Under the pieces are notes generated by a model, which was not told the origin of the DNA, did not search any database, and saw only the letters and a list, made by a program, of their open reading frames with translations. Below are positions 15,666 through 25,844 of a stretch of 64,000 nt of DNA, piece by piece. Numbering within the stretch: position 1 is the first letter of the stretch; every line of letters starts with the position of its first letter. The translations under genes were made by a program, and so were the position numbers. Source of the stretch: an uncultured Clostridia bacterium (GTDB lineage Bacteria; Bacillota; Clostridia; Christensenellales; Borkfalkiaceae); assembly GCA_947625245.1 (NCBI GenBank), contig CANQNO010000005.1, positions 1-64,000 on the forward strand. The letters are read 5' to 3'.

Positions 15666-17885
15666 TCAGGCGTCGAGCTCGAGCAAGTCCTTATACCTTT
15701 CACGGTATTTGGTAACGGTTGCGTCGCTGTCGAACTGGTAAATGAGCTGGGTTCTGCGGGTCGTGGAAATCTGGTCTATTTCGGTAGATTTTATCCACTC
15801 GTAGAACAGATTTTCAAACGTGCCCTCCACGCCTACGTTGTTCTGCCAATCGGGCGAATACTCGTCGCCGCCAATATTATTTTTACCGTCGGGTTTGCCG
15901 AACGTGTAGGTCACATAGATGAGGTGCCAACCGTAATCGCCGCCGCATACCACAAAAGAACCTGCACCACTTTCTATCGCCTTATGCGCCGCCGCCTCGA
16001 ATTCCTTGATATAGCCCGTGGAATCGCCGAGCGCAACCGAATAGCCTACGTAACGCGAAAGTACGCTGGTATCGGTCGTGTAGGCATACTGCAACTCGTT
16101 TGCGGCGGAAAGAGCTTTGTATTGCGCGCTGTCCTTGTTGAACAGGTTGCCCCTGTAACTCTTTTCGTCGGGATTGCCGTTAAACTCTACTTTGCCTGTA
16201 GCGTATATGAAGTTTTCGTAATTTATCTCTTTCTTTTCCTCGTTAGAATAGAGATCCGTAAGGTCGTCGAATGTAGCATCGTTATCGGTATAACTTGCCT
16301 CGCCGTCGTCGCCTAAAACGAAGTTTACGTAAGCCGTGAACTCCTTGAGCATATCGTCTATGGTGAGTTGGTTGGGAACGAGCACATAGCCGCCTTCCGC
16401 CTTTTCGTACACATAGCCGTTATAGGCATATCTGCCGTCATACTTTTCGAGAGGCTCGTAATGCGAGGGGTCGGTGAGATTGTTTTCGAAGAACAGATAC
16501 CCGCGCGACGCACCCTGATAGGGATTAGGTTCATCTTTGTGGTAGTCGAAATAATTGTCGTCCGTCGCTTTGAAAGAGTAATCGGTGGAACCGTTGAACC
16601 AAGGGTCGCGGCGGTCGTAGGTTTTTATTTCCCTGAGCAACTTGTTGCGCGCCGTGTAATAATTAATATTGTAGTTGCCGTCTTCGTCCTTGTTGCCTTC
16701 GGCGGACTGCAACTGCGTGAGCCTTGCGCTCTGCACCGTACTGAAAGGCATTAAAATATTATATACGTACCCGAAAGTGCCTTCGCCCTCGGTGTCGGGC
16801 GAATAGAGTATGAACGAAGAATCGGAGAAATTGTCCATTGTGGAGCTGAAACCCGAAACCTTGCCGTTTTTGCTTTTGTCGCTTCTGAGAAGGTCGTTGT
16901 AGACCTTTTCGATATATCCGTAATCGCCGCCGGCAAGTTTGGCTTCCTGCTCTTCTTCGTACAGGTCGTAATATTTTTCGAGAAGGCGAGCTTCGAGCTG
17001 ACCTTCGTATTCCTTGCCTATATAATCTACGCCGTTAATTATATCGGTGAGATTTTCCTCTTTGGGATCCACAAGCCCGTTTCTTACGAGCGACGACAAA
17101 AAGTCGTTATACGCCTTTATGCGGGTGGCTTTGGTGGTGCCGTCGTGCGCGTCTTCCTGATACTTTCCGCTGTCGGCGAGCCTGTATCCGGGATAGCCCG
17201 TATAGACGTTGTAGTCAAGCTCCTTGTTTTCCTTTGCGGGATAGTAATCCTCGCGGGTGGCGTCTACGCCGCCCGGGGTAGCCCTGCTGCCCGAACCCGA
17301 AGAGCTGTCTTCGTCGTCGAGATAGGTTTCTTCATAGGAGTCTATCGCAGAGTTTATGGAAGAATACAGGTTGTATTTTGCTATTTTTACGTCCTTGTCG
17401 GGGTCGTCGGGATAGGCGAAACGGTCGTTCAGCAAGTACTCGAGCTTTAAGGAATAGGTCTCTTTGGAATTGTACTCGTTTAAAATTGTTTGGGGAGTAA
17501 GGTCTTCCTTTTCAGCCTTGTAATCCAAAACGTACATTACGGCGTACTGCGTAAGCACCTGGTTTTGTATAAGGCTGTCGAGCAGCGATTCGAATACGTC
17601 GGCATAGGACGCGCCGTTCTGCACCTGTGAATAGCCCGCATTTAAAAAATATGCGAGAAGTTCCCTTTTTATGACCGAACCCGTGCCCACCGCGCTTTTG
17701 TATTCCGAAACAAGGCGGCTGTCGTTTTCGGTCATGCCGTCCGCCGCGGATATGTTTACAGTGGCTATGACCTGCGCCATGTCCGCGTTGGAATTTGCCG
17801 AAACGAGCGAACAACCCGTGAAAGACGCAGTTACGGCTATGGAAGCCGCGAGCATTGAAGCGCCGATTAATCTTTTCTTTTTCAT
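15666..17885 (-). CDS. Large PrsA/SurA-like lipoprotein next to mfd
   Basis: Start set at 17885 (MKKKRLIGASMLAAS) behind a CGGAG site; about 739 residues. A signal peptide ends in lipobox FTGC, so the mature protein is anchored outside the membrane. The first 150 residues resemble the SurA/trigger-factor-like chaperone region (an early helix with VIKRELLAYFLNAG, then ADVFESLLDSLIQNQVLTQYAVMYV). A late segment (SGAGSFVVCGGDYGWHLIYVTYTFG) resembles the end of a parvulin domain. The middle is long, acidic and unfamiliar. In many Clostridia a foldase lipoprotein follows mfd, which supports the call. It is more than twice the usual PrsA length; function is inferred. Confidence 0.65.
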   Translation of the reverse strand: MKKKRLIGASMLAASIAVTASFTGCSLVSANSNADMAQVIATVNISAADGMTENDSRLVSEYKSAVGTGSVIKRELLAYFLNAGYSQVQNGASYADVFESLLDSLIQNQVLTQYAVMYVLDYKAEKEDLTPQTILNEYNSKETYSLKLEYLLNDRFAYPDDPDKDVKIAKYNLYSSINSAIDSYEETYLDDEDSSSGSGSRATPGGVDATREDYYPAKENKELDYNVYTGYPGYRLADSGKYQEDAHDGTTKATRIKAYNDFLSSLVRNGLVDPKEENLTDIINGVDYIGKEYEGQLEARLLEKYYDLYEEEQEAKLAGGDYGYIEKVYNDLLRSDKSKNGKVSGFSSTMDNFSDSSFILYSPDTEGEGTFGYVYNILMPFSTVQSARLTQLQSAEGNKDEDGNYNINYYTARNKLLREIKTYDRRDPWFNGSTDYSFKATDDNYFDYHKDEPNPYQGASRGYLFFENNLTDPSHYEPLEKYDGRYAYNGYVYEKAEGGYVLVPNQLTIDDMLKEFTAYVNFVLGDDGEASYTDNDATFDDLTDLYSNEEKKEINYENFIYATGKVEFNGNPDEKSYRGNLFNKDSAQYKALSAANELQYAYTTDTSVLSRYVGYSVALGDSTGYIKEFEAAAHKAIESGAGSFVVCGGDYGWHLIYVTYTFGKPDGKNNIGGDEYSPDWQNNVGVEGTFENLFYEWIKSTEIDQISTTRRTQLIYQFDSDATVTKYRERYKDLLELDA

Positions 17886-17976
17886 AATAAGAACTCCGGT
17901 AAAGTTTACACGCAATGATAAGAGCATGTAAAATCTTTAACCATTATATAATAATTTTAATATTATAGCAAATAAT

Positions 17977-20900
17977 TTAAGCGCCTTGAATAGCAAATTT
18001 TAAAAATTTTGACATATTTACGATAGTTTTCAGCGGTTCGGAGTTGTTTTTGAAGATCAAAAGCGGGGCGCGCGCCATGGAAAGGGTGACGCCCCTTTTG
18101 TATTCTTCGAGCGCGGCGGCAAGCCCGCCGTCTTTTAAAACGTTTAAAGAGGGAAGCTCTATGCAGTTGAGTTCCTTGCTGACAGTGATCTTTTTTACGT
18201 TGAATTTGCGGGCAAGGGATTTGAGCATGGCTATTATAAGAAGGTTGGCGGTCTCGTCGGGCATTTTGCCGTAATTGTCCTCTATGGAGCGGTATACCCG
18301 CTTGTAATCCTCGTTGGAGTTTATTTCGGCTATCTGCTTGTAGCAATCCATGCGCCCCGCGCTGCTCTCTATATAGTTTTCGGGGATATACGCCGTTATC
18401 CTCATGTCGAGCTCCGCCGAAACCTGCGTTTCGCCCGTGAGCTCTTCTTTGAGGAGTTTGGAATACAGCTCATAGCCCACTTTGTCCATATGCCCGTGCT
18501 GTTCGGCGCCGAGGACGTTGCCCGCGCCGCGTATTTCGAGGTCGCGCATGGCTATTTTAAAGCCCGAACCCAACTCTGTAAACTTCATTATCGCTTTAAG
18601 GCGTTCGGTGGCGTCGGAGGTCAATACCTTTTCGCCCTTGAAAGTAAAATACGCCTGTGCGAGACGGGAGCTTCTGCCCACTCTGCCGCGGAGCTGGTAA
18701 AGCTGGGATATACCCAAACGGTCGCTGTCTATCACTATAATAGTGTTCGCGTTGGGAAGGTCTATGCCGTTCTCTATTATCGTTGTGGTGACGAGCACGT
18801 TGTACTCGCCGCGGTAAAAGGCGAACACGGAGTTTTCGAGCGATTCCCCGCTCATCCTGCCGTGCGCGAAGGTTACGCGCGCTTCGGGAACGATGGCGCG
18901 GATCTTTTCGGTGAAAGCCGCTATGGTCTCCACCCTGTTATAAAGTATGAACACCTGCCCCCCGCGGGAAATTTCGCGTATGACGGCGTCGCGCATTAAA
19001 GTTTCGCTCTCTTCCACAACATAGGTCTGCACGGGAAGCCGCTTTTGCGGGGGGGTGTTTATGGTGGATATATCCCTTATCCCCGCAAGCGACATGTGCA
19101 GGGTGCGGGGTATGGGCGTTGCGGTCATGGTGAGGCAGTCCACGTCCTTTTTTACGTGCTTTATCTTCTCCTTGTGCTCCACGCCGAAACGCTGTTCTTC
19201 GTCGAGAACCAAAAGCCCGAGGTCGTAAAAAGCGACGTCGGAGGACAGCAACCTGTGCGTACCTATTATCAGGTCTATATTGCCCTCTGCAAGTTCTTTT
19301 AGCGTTTGAGCCTGCTGTGCGGGCGTTTTGAAACGGTTTAGTTTATCCACGCGCACGCCGAATTCTTTAAACCTTTCGCAAGCCGTGTTGTAGTGCTGTT
19401 CGGAAAGCACGGTGCTGGGGCACATAATCGCCGCCTGCTTGCCGCCGAGAACGGCAAGATACACCGCGCGGAGGGCGACTTCGGTTTTGCCGTACCCGAC
19501 GTCGCCGCAGAGGAGTCTGTCCATGACCTTGTCCGAACACATGTCCCTTTTTATCTCCTCTATGGAAAGCAGCTGGTCGGGGGTCTCTTCGTATTGGAAG
19601 GCGTCCTCGAATTCCTGCATCATTGCGGCGTTTTCGGGAAAGGCGAATCCCTTTCTTTTGCTGCGTTCGGCATAGAGTTCCTTTAAATCGAAGGCGAGTT
19701 TTTTTATGGACTGTCTCGCCCTTTCCTTTACCCTTTCGAACTCCGCGCCGCCCAATCCCGAAAGGGCGGGCTCGCTTTCGCCGACGTATTTGGAGAGCGC
19801 GTCCATCTGTTCGACGGGCACGTACAGCATATCGCCGCCCTTGTACTGCACCGCGATATATTCCTTAACGCCCTCCGTCGTCTCTATTTTGCGCGTACCC
19901 GTTATTTTACCTATGCCGTGCTGTTCGTGTACGCAGTAATCACCTATTTCGGGCGCGGAGAACATATCGCCACGCTTGCGCCTTATGCGCTTAGTTACGG
20001 CTTTTGTGTACAGGTCGGAAGAGCCGATTATAACGAGTTTGCACTCGTGGATAATGAGACCGTGGGCAAATTCCTCTTCGGAAACGGATATCCCGCGCAA
20101 CGCTTCCAGCCTGTCGGGCACGGGGTTTGCCGGAAGATACCCGTCGTACAGGGCATCGCAGAGCTTTGCCTTTCTTTCGGAGCTTGCGCAGAACACCAAA
20201 ATCCTGTAGCCGTTCTGCAACCAGCTACCCGCGTCGGCGATAAACTGCGGCAGGGAATTTAAATATGACGGGGCGGGCGTACTCTTGAACGAAAAGGTTT
20301 TGAGCGGTTTGAAAAACGCCGTGGAAGAAGTGAAAGTCTGTACCGCGAGATTGCGGTAGGAGAAAAATTTTTCGACTACTTTTTCGGGCGGCAGGAGCTG
20401 GCAGTACGAAAAGCTCATGGCTTCGCCGCCCTTTATAAGCTCCGCAACCCTCTCCCTGTGCTCGCGGTATGCCGCGTCCATCCTGTCGGAAACAGGCTTG
20501 CACTCGTCGAATATTATTAAGGTGTCTTCGTTTAACAAATCGAATACGGAGCAGGTGTTCCGGAGAAGGGGCATCACGAAAGACGCGCCGGCAAACGGCA
20601 CGCCCGCCGCCATTTTTTCGGTTATTTCGCCGCAGATCTCGCGGGCGCGGTTATAGGCTTTGGCGTCGGGCGATTTTTTGAGTTCGGCATCGAAAATTTG
20701 CCGCACCCGCACGAAGTCGTCTTGCGTATATACGCACTCCGCCGCCGAAACTATTTCGAGAGAGACCGCCTCTTCCAGCCGCTCGCCGCTCGCCGCGTCG
20801 TAAGGGCGGATCTTTTCTACCGTATCGCCGAAAAAGTCTACGCGGGCGGGATTTTCGCAGTTGACGGGGAAAATGTCGAGAATATCGCCGCGCACGGCAA

Positions 20901-21390
20901 AACTTCCCTTGCTTTCCGCCGCATACTCGCGGGAGTAGCCCATGGCGACAAGCCGCCCGGGAAGGCTTTGGTAGTCGTATTCCTCTCCCTTTTTAAAGGT
21001 GAGTTTTTCTATGCGCGAAGAAACGGGCTGCATCAGCGCTTCGGCTTCCGCAACTATGATTTCCGCGCCCGAAGCTATGCCCGAAAGGGCGACGTTGCGG
21101 TTGAAGATGGCGTCTTTGGAAAGGGCGTCCTTATATAAGATCACATCGTCTTTGGCGGGCAGAAAAACACAGCGCCTGCCCGAAAGAACGGACATGGCTT
21201 CGTAAGCTTTCCGCGCGGAAACGCCGTCCGCGGTAACGTATAAAATTTTATTAGGGGCAGCCGCCGCAATTAGATATTTGTTGGCGTCGGACAGCCCGAA
21301 AGCCGCCGTCGGAATACCGAGGCGGGTCTGTTCAAAAAGGGCAAAATATTCGTCCGAAAGATTGCGGGGGGTGAAAAAATTTTTGTTCAC
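17977..21390 (-). CDS. mfd: Transcription-repair coupling factor Mfd
   Basis: 1137 residues, the normal length. In order: UvrB-like N-terminal region, RNA polymerase interaction domain (FSAPEIGDYCVHEQHGIGKITG... QYKGGDMLYVPVEQMDALSKY), then RecG-type helicase motifs: Walker A LLCGDVGYGKTEVALRA, DEEQRFGV, TATPIPRTL, and QLRGRVGRSSRLAQAYF. The C-terminal TRCF domain begins near 1000. It removes stalled RNA polymerase at lesions and recruits UvrA. The pth-mfd order is standard in Firmicutes. Confidence 0.98.
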   Translation of the reverse strand: MNKNFFTPRNLSDEYFALFEQTRLGIPTAAFGLSDANKYLIAAAAPNKILYVTADGVSARKAYEAMSVLSGRRCVFLPAKDDVILYKDALSKDAIFNRNVALSGIASGAEIIVAEAEALMQPVSSRIEKLTFKKGEEYDYQSLPGRLVAMGYSREYAAESKGSFAVRGDILDIFPVNCENPARVDFFGDTVEKIRPYDAASGERLEEAVSLEIVSAAECVYTQDDFVRVRQIFDAELKKSPDAKAYNRAREICGEITEKMAAGVPFAGASFVMPLLRNTCSVFDLLNEDTLIIFDECKPVSDRMDAAYREHRERVAELIKGGEAMSFSYCQLLPPEKVVEKFFSYRNLAVQTFTSSTAFFKPLKTFSFKSTPAPSYLNSLPQFIADAGSWLQNGYRILVFCASSERKAKLCDALYDGYLPANPVPDRLEALRGISVSEEEFAHGLIIHECKLVIIGSSDLYTKAVTKRIRRKRGDMFSAPEIGDYCVHEQHGIGKITGTRKIETTEGVKEYIAVQYKGGDMLYVPVEQMDALSKYVGESEPALSGLGGAEFERVKERARQSIKKLAFDLKELYAERSKRKGFAFPENAAMMQEFEDAFQYEETPDQLLSIEEIKRDMCSDKVMDRLLCGDVGYGKTEVALRAVYLAVLGGKQAAIMCPSTVLSEQHYNTACERFKEFGVRVDKLNRFKTPAQQAQTLKELAEGNIDLIIGTHRLLSSDVAFYDLGLLVLDEEQRFGVEHKEKIKHVKKDVDCLTMTATPIPRTLHMSLAGIRDISTINTPPQKRLPVQTYVVEESETLMRDAVIREISRGGQVFILYNRVETIAAFTEKIRAIVPEARVTFAHGRMSGESLENSVFAFYRGEYNVLVTTTIIENGIDLPNANTIIVIDSDRLGISQLYQLRGRVGRSSRLAQAYFTFKGEKVLTSDATERLKAIMKFTELGSGFKIAMRDLEIRGAGNVLGAEQHGHMDKVGYELYSKLLKEELTGETQVSAELDMRITAYIPENYIESSAGRMDCYKQIAEINSNEDYKRVYRSIEDNYGKMPDETANLLIIAMLKSLARKFNVKKITVSKELNCIELPSLNVLKDGGLAAALEEYKRGVTLSMARAPLLIFKNNSEPLKTIVNMSKFLKFAIQGA

Positions 21391-21432
21391 AATTCTACCG
21401 CTTTTTTATAAAAATGCAATATGTATCGCGTT

Positions 21433-21996
21433 TCAGCCGTTATAAGCCGTCATTACGTCCTCTACGGAACGCCCTTTGGCAAGGTCTGCAGCGGCGTCCG
21501 CGGCGCGGTTGCAAGCCGAAATAAACAGCTCGTAATCCTCTTTTTTTACTTCCGACAGCACATAGTTTATAAGGGGCACGTCCACTTCGTCGTCGCGTAT
21601 ACCTATCCTTATTCTGGTAAAATTTTGCGTACCTATTTCCGCCACGACCGAACGCATCCCGTTATGCGTACCCGCGCTCCCCGAAGGGCGTATGCGCACC
21701 TTGCCTTTGGGCAGGTCGTAGTCGTCGTAAATTACCGCAAGGCGGTCGGGCGTGGTTTTGTACTTGTTTAAAAGCTGTTTGACCGCGCGCCCGCTGTTGT
21801 TCATGTATGTGACGGGGCAGGCTATTATAACCCTTTCGCCGTTTATAAACGCTTCGGCGACGCGGGCTTCGCACTCCTTTTTGCGAAACTTCACGCCCAA
21901 CTTTTCGGCGACGTCGCCCGCCGCGAGAAAACCCATGTTATGAAAAGTTTTTATATATTTTTCCTCGGGATTGCCGAGTCCGACAATTATATACAT
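21433..21996 (-). CDS. pth: Peptidyl-tRNA hydrolase
   Basis: 187 residues with the family signature VGLGNPEEKYIKTFHNMGF (catalytic His in FHN), VTYMNNSGRAV, and IYDDYDLPKGKVRIRPSGSAGTHNGMRS with the catalytic Asp and lid residues. It frees tRNA from prematurely released peptidyl-tRNA. It is immediately upstream of mfd with a 42-bp gap. Confidence 0.97.
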   Translation of the reverse strand: MYIIVGLGNPEEKYIKTFHNMGFLAAGDVAEKLGVKFRKKECEARVAEAFINGERVIIACPVTYMNNSGRAVKQLLNKYKTTPDRLAVIYDDYDLPKGKVRIRPSGSAGTHNGMRSVVAEIGTQNFTRIRIGIRDDEVDVPLINYVLSEVKKEDYELFISACNRAADAAADLAKGRSVEDVMTAYNG

Positions 21997-22012
21997 AATC
22001 TGACCTTAAACA

Positions 22013-22035
22013 AAAAGCCGCGTTCAGCGGCTTTT
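22013..22035 (-). terminator. Terminator of prs
   Basis: AAAAGCCGC, a 5-nt loop, GCGGCTTTT just beyond the prs stop codon on the minus strand. Confidence 0.8.
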
Positions 22036-22038
22036 GAC

Positions 22039-22986
22039 TCAATCGTAAATTTTCGACATGGATTTGTCGAGATAGACGTTTTCGATCGCCGAAGCGAAGA
22101 TCGGCGCGGTGGAAATCATCTTGAACATCGGAAGCATCTTCTCTTTGGGGATATTTATCGTGTCGAGCATAGCCAGCTCCGAAATGGGCGAAGAAGCGAG
22201 GCGCTCGATAGCGGGTCCCGAAAGCACCCCGTGCGAACAGCAGGCGTAAATTTCCTTTGCGCCCGCCTCTTTTAAGGCGTTAGCGCCCTGCACTATCGTG
22301 CCCGCAGTGTCTATCATGTCGTCGACCACAAGGCAATTTTTGCCGTTCACGTCGCCGATTATGTGCATAACTTCCATTACGTTGGCTTTGGGACGGCGCT
22401 TGTCTATTATCGCCATCTTTGCGTTCATCCTCTCCGCGACCTTACGCGCGCGGGCAACCGAGCCTATATCGGGCGAAACGACGACGAAGTTTTCGTCCAC
22501 TTTCGGTTTGAAATAGTTATAGAGCGTGGGACCGCCGACAAGGTTGTCCAGAGGGATATCGAAAAAGCCCTGTATCTGCATGCAGTGCAAATCCATGGTG
22601 AGAACCCTGTCCGCGCCCGCGGATGTTATGAGGTTTGCAACGAGCTTTGCGGTTATCGGCTCACGCGAGCGGGCTTTTCTGTCCTGTCTGGCATAGCCGA
22701 AATAGGGTATAACCGCCGTAATTCTGCCTGCGCTGGCGCGCTTTGCAGCGTCTATCATTATGAGCAGTTCCATGAGATTGGTGTTTACGGGGGCGCTTGT
22801 GGACTGCACGAGGAACACGTCGGTTCCGCGGATGGATTCTTCGAAGCGCACGTATATTTCACCGTCCGAAAAGTGGGTAAGTTCCATTTTGCCGAGAGTT
22901 GTGCTGAGCTTTGCCGCTATTGCCTCGGCAAGCGGCTTGTTGGAATTGCCGGCAAAAATCTTTATTTCGTTGCCATGGTTGATCAT
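22039..22986 (-). CDS. prs: Ribose-phosphate pyrophosphokinase (PRPP synthetase)
   Basis: 315 residues, class I enzyme: [34 protein letters not shown] loop, a metal-binding [11 protein letters not shown], and the PRPP-binding stretch [15 protein letters not shown]. It makes PRPP from ribose 5-phosphate and ATP for nucleotide, His and Trp synthesis. Own promoter and terminator. Confidence 0.98.
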   Translation of the reverse strand: MINHGNEIKIFAGNSNKPLAEAIAAKLSTTLGKMELTHFSDGEIYVRFEESIRGTDVFLVQSTSAPVNTNLMELLIMIDAAKRASAGRITAVIPYFGYARQDRKARSREPITAKLVANLITSAGADRVLTMDLHCMQIQGFFDIPLDNLVGGPTLYNYFKPKVDENFVVVSPDIGSVARARKVAERMNAKMAIIDKRRPKANVMEVMHIIGDVNGKNCLVVDDMIDTAGTIVQGANALKEAGAKEIYACCSHGVLSGPAIERLASSPISELAMLDTINIPKEKMLPMFKMISTAPIFASAIENVYLDKSMSKIYD

Positions 22987-23054
22987 AAAGAATACTCCTA
23001 CGATTTTTTCTTTTGCAGACGCCCGCGTTTACCCGCAGTATTTGCTGCTTATCC

Positions 23055-23083
23055 ATTTTATAATGCGCGCGCGGCAATGTCAA
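23055..23083 (-). promoter_or_regulatory. Promoter of prs
   Basis: Minus strand TTGACA (23078-23083), 17-bp spacer, TAAAAT (23055-23060). Confidence 0.75.
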
Positions 23084-23130
23084 CTCAATACCGTTATTTT
23101 AAAAATTGAAAAATTCCCACAAAGCATTTT

Positions 23131-23583
23131 TTAATCTTTGTCTCTCTTTCTCATTTCCGAAAAGAAGTCGGACAGGATTTGGGCACATTTTGCCTCCATA
23201 ACTCCCCCTTCCACCTCGATTTTATGGTTTAAGATGTTGGAAGAAGCTATTTCCGCCGTCATCGAGCGCCCTTTTGCCTCGTAGGCGCCGAAATACACTT
23301 TTTTGATGCGGGCGTTGAGCATAGCCCCGAGGCACATGGGGCAGGGCTCGAGGGTGACGTAAATTTCACAGCCGGGTATGCGCCAGCTGTTGAGTTTTTT
23401 ACACGCTTTTTCTATCGCCTCTATTTCGGCATGGGCGGTGGCTATCTGTCTTTTTGTGCGCCTGTTGTGCCCGCGGGATATGATTTTCCCGTCCTGCACC
23501 ACCACGGCGCCTATGGGCACCTCGCCCTCTTCAAGCGCTTTTTCCGCGCAACGCAGCGCGGCTTTCATAAATTTATTTTCCAT
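23131..23583 (-). CDS. tadA: tRNA-specific adenosine deaminase TadA
   Basis: 150 residues with zinc and catalytic motifs TAHAEIEAI (HAE) and EPCPMCLGAM (PCxxC). It deaminates A34 to inosine in tRNA-Arg(ACG). Its start overlaps the M14 peptidase gene by 11 bp, so the two are probably translated together. Confidence 0.96.
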   Translation of the reverse strand: MENKFMKAALRCAEKALEEGEVPIGAVVVQDGKIISRGHNRRTKRQIATAHAEIEAIEKACKKLNSWRIPGCEIYVTLEPCPMCLGAMLNARIKKVYFGAYEAKGRSMTAEIASSNILNHKIEVEGGVMEAKCAQILSDFFSEMRKRDKD

Positions 23584-24310
23584 AATGAGATGTGAAGTAA
23601 TTCAACACGTTATAGCATTTTCTTAGTTTGTACAGCTTTTTTATGGGGTGGGAAAGGCTGTCGTCGCCGCACTCCACGGTGTATGAAACTATGCCGAGTT
23701 TTTGTATGCACCAATCCTTGTAGCCGCCGCAGCTGCCGTAGATTTTATGGACCTTGTAGCCCGTGCTCCGCGCAATAAGCCGCGCGCCCGCAACGTCGCC
23801 CCTGCCGCCGTATTCCCAATAAATTTCCCCGCCCTTTGTGTGGAAGCCGAACGTGACGGACGGGTTTATCTTTAACGTGAAATTTTTAATGGCGAGCGTT
23901 TCGGGTTCGGAAAAAGGTCTGTCGCCTATGCAGTTTTCGCTGCCGCGGGTGCGGGTGTTGAGCCTGCCGTTCCCCCAATCGGCGTCGAAATTGCAATTTA
24001 TGTCCACACCGCGGGCGTTAGCCTTCCATAAGGGATATTTTTCCTGCGAGACGGTCGCCCCGTCGGGGTTTAAAAGGGGAATAATCCAGCCCCCGCCGCA
24101 ACCCTTTTTTATACCCTTTTTAATGTGCTTTATGGCAAGACGGGCTGTAATCCACTCCCTGCCGTGCACGGCGTAAACGGCTATGAACTGCCTGCCGTAA
24201 ACTTCGCCTATGTGAAATGCGAAAATTTCGCGGTTTTGCAGGGAATAGCCTATAACGCACTTCTTTCCGCCGAAGCTTTGGTAAAAATTTTTGACTTCAT
24301 CGTATATCAC
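23573..24310 (-). CDS. M14-family zinc carboxypeptidase, probable murein-peptide peptidase
   Basis: 245 residues without a signal peptide. Zinc ligands H49 and E52 (AVHGREW), H157 (GFHTKGG) and the catalytic E213 (YTVECG) are all present, as are the NPDG and ARGVDINCNFDADW motifs. Small M14 enzymes of this type (MpaA or gamma-D-Glu-Dap peptidases) cleave murein peptides during recycling; that substrate is inferred from family resemblance. It is followed by tadA and preceded by rlmH. Confidence 0.85.
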   Translation of the reverse strand: MIYDEVKNFYQSFGGKKCVIGYSLQNREIFAFHIGEVYGRQFIAVYAVHGREWITARLAIKHIKKGIKKGCGGGWIIPLLNPDGATVSQEKYPLWKANARGVDINCNFDADWGNGRLNTRTRGSENCIGDRPFSEPETLAIKNFTLKINPSVTFGFHTKGGEIYWEYGGRGDVAGARLIARSTGYKVHKIYGSCGGYKDWCIQKLGIVSYTVECGDDSLSHPIKKLYKLRKCYNVLNYFTSHYGK

Positions 24311-24329
24311 ATTATAAGTTATGAACTTG

Positions 24330-24767
24330 TCATTTGTGATATTCGCTCCCCGCGTTTATCATAAAGGCGCGGTAAACCTGTTCCAAAAGCATCACCCGCA
24401 TAAGGCGGTGCGGGAAAGTCATGTCCGAAAAGGAGAGCTTAAAGTCGCTTAATTCTTTCACTTTGACGTCCAGCCCGCAGGAAGAACCTATTATAAAGGT
24501 TATTTCCTCTCCCCTGTCGCAGAGTTTTTTAATTTCGCTTGCCAGATTTTCGCTCGAAAGTTTTTCGCCCTCTACGCACAGCGCGATCTTATAGCCTTTT
24601 GACGCCGCCATTATCCGTACGCCTTCTTCGGCAAGGCTTTTGCCCTCCGCAAGTTCGGTTATTGTGACTTTTGCAAAGCGGGAAAGCCGTTTTACGTATT
24701 CCTCCACAGCCGAACGAAAATATTCCTCTTTGATTTTACCGACGCAGACGATATTTATTTTTTGCAT
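24330..24767 (-). CDS. rlmH: 23S rRNA pseudouridine-1915 N3-methyltransferase RlmH
   Basis: 145 residues, SPOUT fold with the knot motifs ITFIIGSSCGLD and the C-terminal MTFPHRLMRVMLLEQVYRAFMINAGSEYHK. It methylates pseudouridine 1915 in helix 69 of 23S rRNA. Slightly shorter than the usual 155-159 residues, but both conserved ends are present. Confidence 0.96.
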   Translation of the reverse strand: MQKINIVCVGKIKEEYFRSAVEEYVKRLSRFAKVTITELAEGKSLAEEGVRIMAASKGYKIALCVEGEKLSSENLASEIKKLCDRGEEITFIIGSSCGLDVKVKELSDFKLSFSDMTFPHRLMRVMLLEQVYRAFMINAGSEYHK

Positions 24768-24768
24768 T

Positions 24769-25665
24769 TTACACCGTAAACAGCCCCAAAATCCACATTA
24801 CCGCGTTTACGGCTATACCTATGGCGGCAAAGGCGTAAAAGGCTTTTGCACCGCCCTTTACGGACTTACTAAAGGGCTTTTTTAAAAATACAAGCCATAA
24901 TATTCCCCCGACGAACGCCGCTCCGCCCAAAACGCCGAGGGCTATTGCCGCGGGCGGGGAAAACGGCAGGGAAGAAAAGCCGAAATAATACATCAAAAGC
25001 ACGAAAAGGTTGTTAAAAAAATGTATAGACAGGGCGGGCAGAACAGAGCTGGAACGTACGGTTATCAGCGCGAAAGCGCAGCCGCAGATGAATTGGTAGA
25101 CGGTCTGTTCGGGATTGGCATGGAAGAGCGAAAAGCAAAACCCCGCAGTAAAAACGGCGGCTACGTCGCCCATGCCCGAACGGGCGTTTGAAAGCAATAC
25201 GCCGCGGAACAAAAATTCTTCCGCAACGGCGGGAATCACAGCGATAAAGATTATCGCAGGCAATAAGTTCCAGCCGTCTAAAGGAGGAATATAGGACGAG
25301 TCCTCCCTCGGCTTATACCCCGCGCGTTTTAAAAGCTCGAGGACGCCCGAATTTGTGTAGGAAAGACAAAATACCAGCCCGAAAGCCATAAGAAGCGCGA
25401 TAACGAAATATACGGGACTGCATTTAAAGGAAATAACGTCGGAAATTTTCTGCCCGTAAAATTTCATTGAGCAAGCCGTGCCGGCCAAAATAGCGACGGG
25501 TGCGGCGGCAAACGCAAGATATTTATATATAACCGACCCCTGCTCAAGCCCTGAGGCGCCTGCCACGATGGCTATTATGAGCGCAACCGCAACGCTCGCC
25601 ACGGTGCAAGCCGAAAACGCCGCGCCGCCGGCGGCGGGTTTCAAACGTGGATTTGCTTCGTTCAT
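24769..25665 (-). CDS. CPBP-family intramembrane metalloprotease
   Basis: 298 residues with about eight membrane helices and the CPBP/Abi motifs EEFLFRG (motif 1, paired Glu), FSLFHANP (motif 2 His) and a third motif around SIHFFNN. Relatives of Rce1 process prenylated or peptide substrates, some in bacteriocin immunity. It sits 1 bp upstream of rlmH, so it shares that transcript; no bacteriocin gene is near. Confidence 0.88.
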   Translation of the reverse strand: MNEANPRLKPAAGGAAFSACTVASVAVALIIAIVAGASGLEQGSVIYKYLAFAAAPVAILAGTACSMKFYGQKISDVISFKCSPVYFVIALLMAFGLVFCLSYTNSGVLELLKRAGYKPREDSSYIPPLDGWNLLPAIIFIAVIPAVAEEFLFRGVLLSNARSGMGDVAAVFTAGFCFSLFHANPEQTVYQFICGCAFALITVRSSSVLPALSIHFFNNLFVLLMYYFGFSSLPFSPPAAIALGVLGGAAFVGGILWLVFLKKPFSKSVKGGAKAFYAFAAIGIAVNAVMWILGLFTV

Positions 25666-25769
25666 AAAAACATTATATCACTTTACGCAAACAGAGTAAA
25701 CAGATTTATCCCGTTGTCTGAAAGGAAATTTGCGGCTTACCCCCTGCCCAAAACCAAACAAAAAGCGAT

Positions 25770-25798
25770 GCGCGCGGGCAAATTACTTGCCCGCGCGC
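25770..25798 (-). terminator. Terminator of the repeat lipoprotein gene
   Basis: GCGCGCGGGCAA / TTGCCCGCGCGC with a 5-nt loop, followed on the minus strand by a CTTTTTG tract. Confidence 0.75.
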
Positions 25799-25844
25799 GG
25801 CGCTTGAAAATAAGAGGATGATCATGAAAAGGAGAATAATCAAG

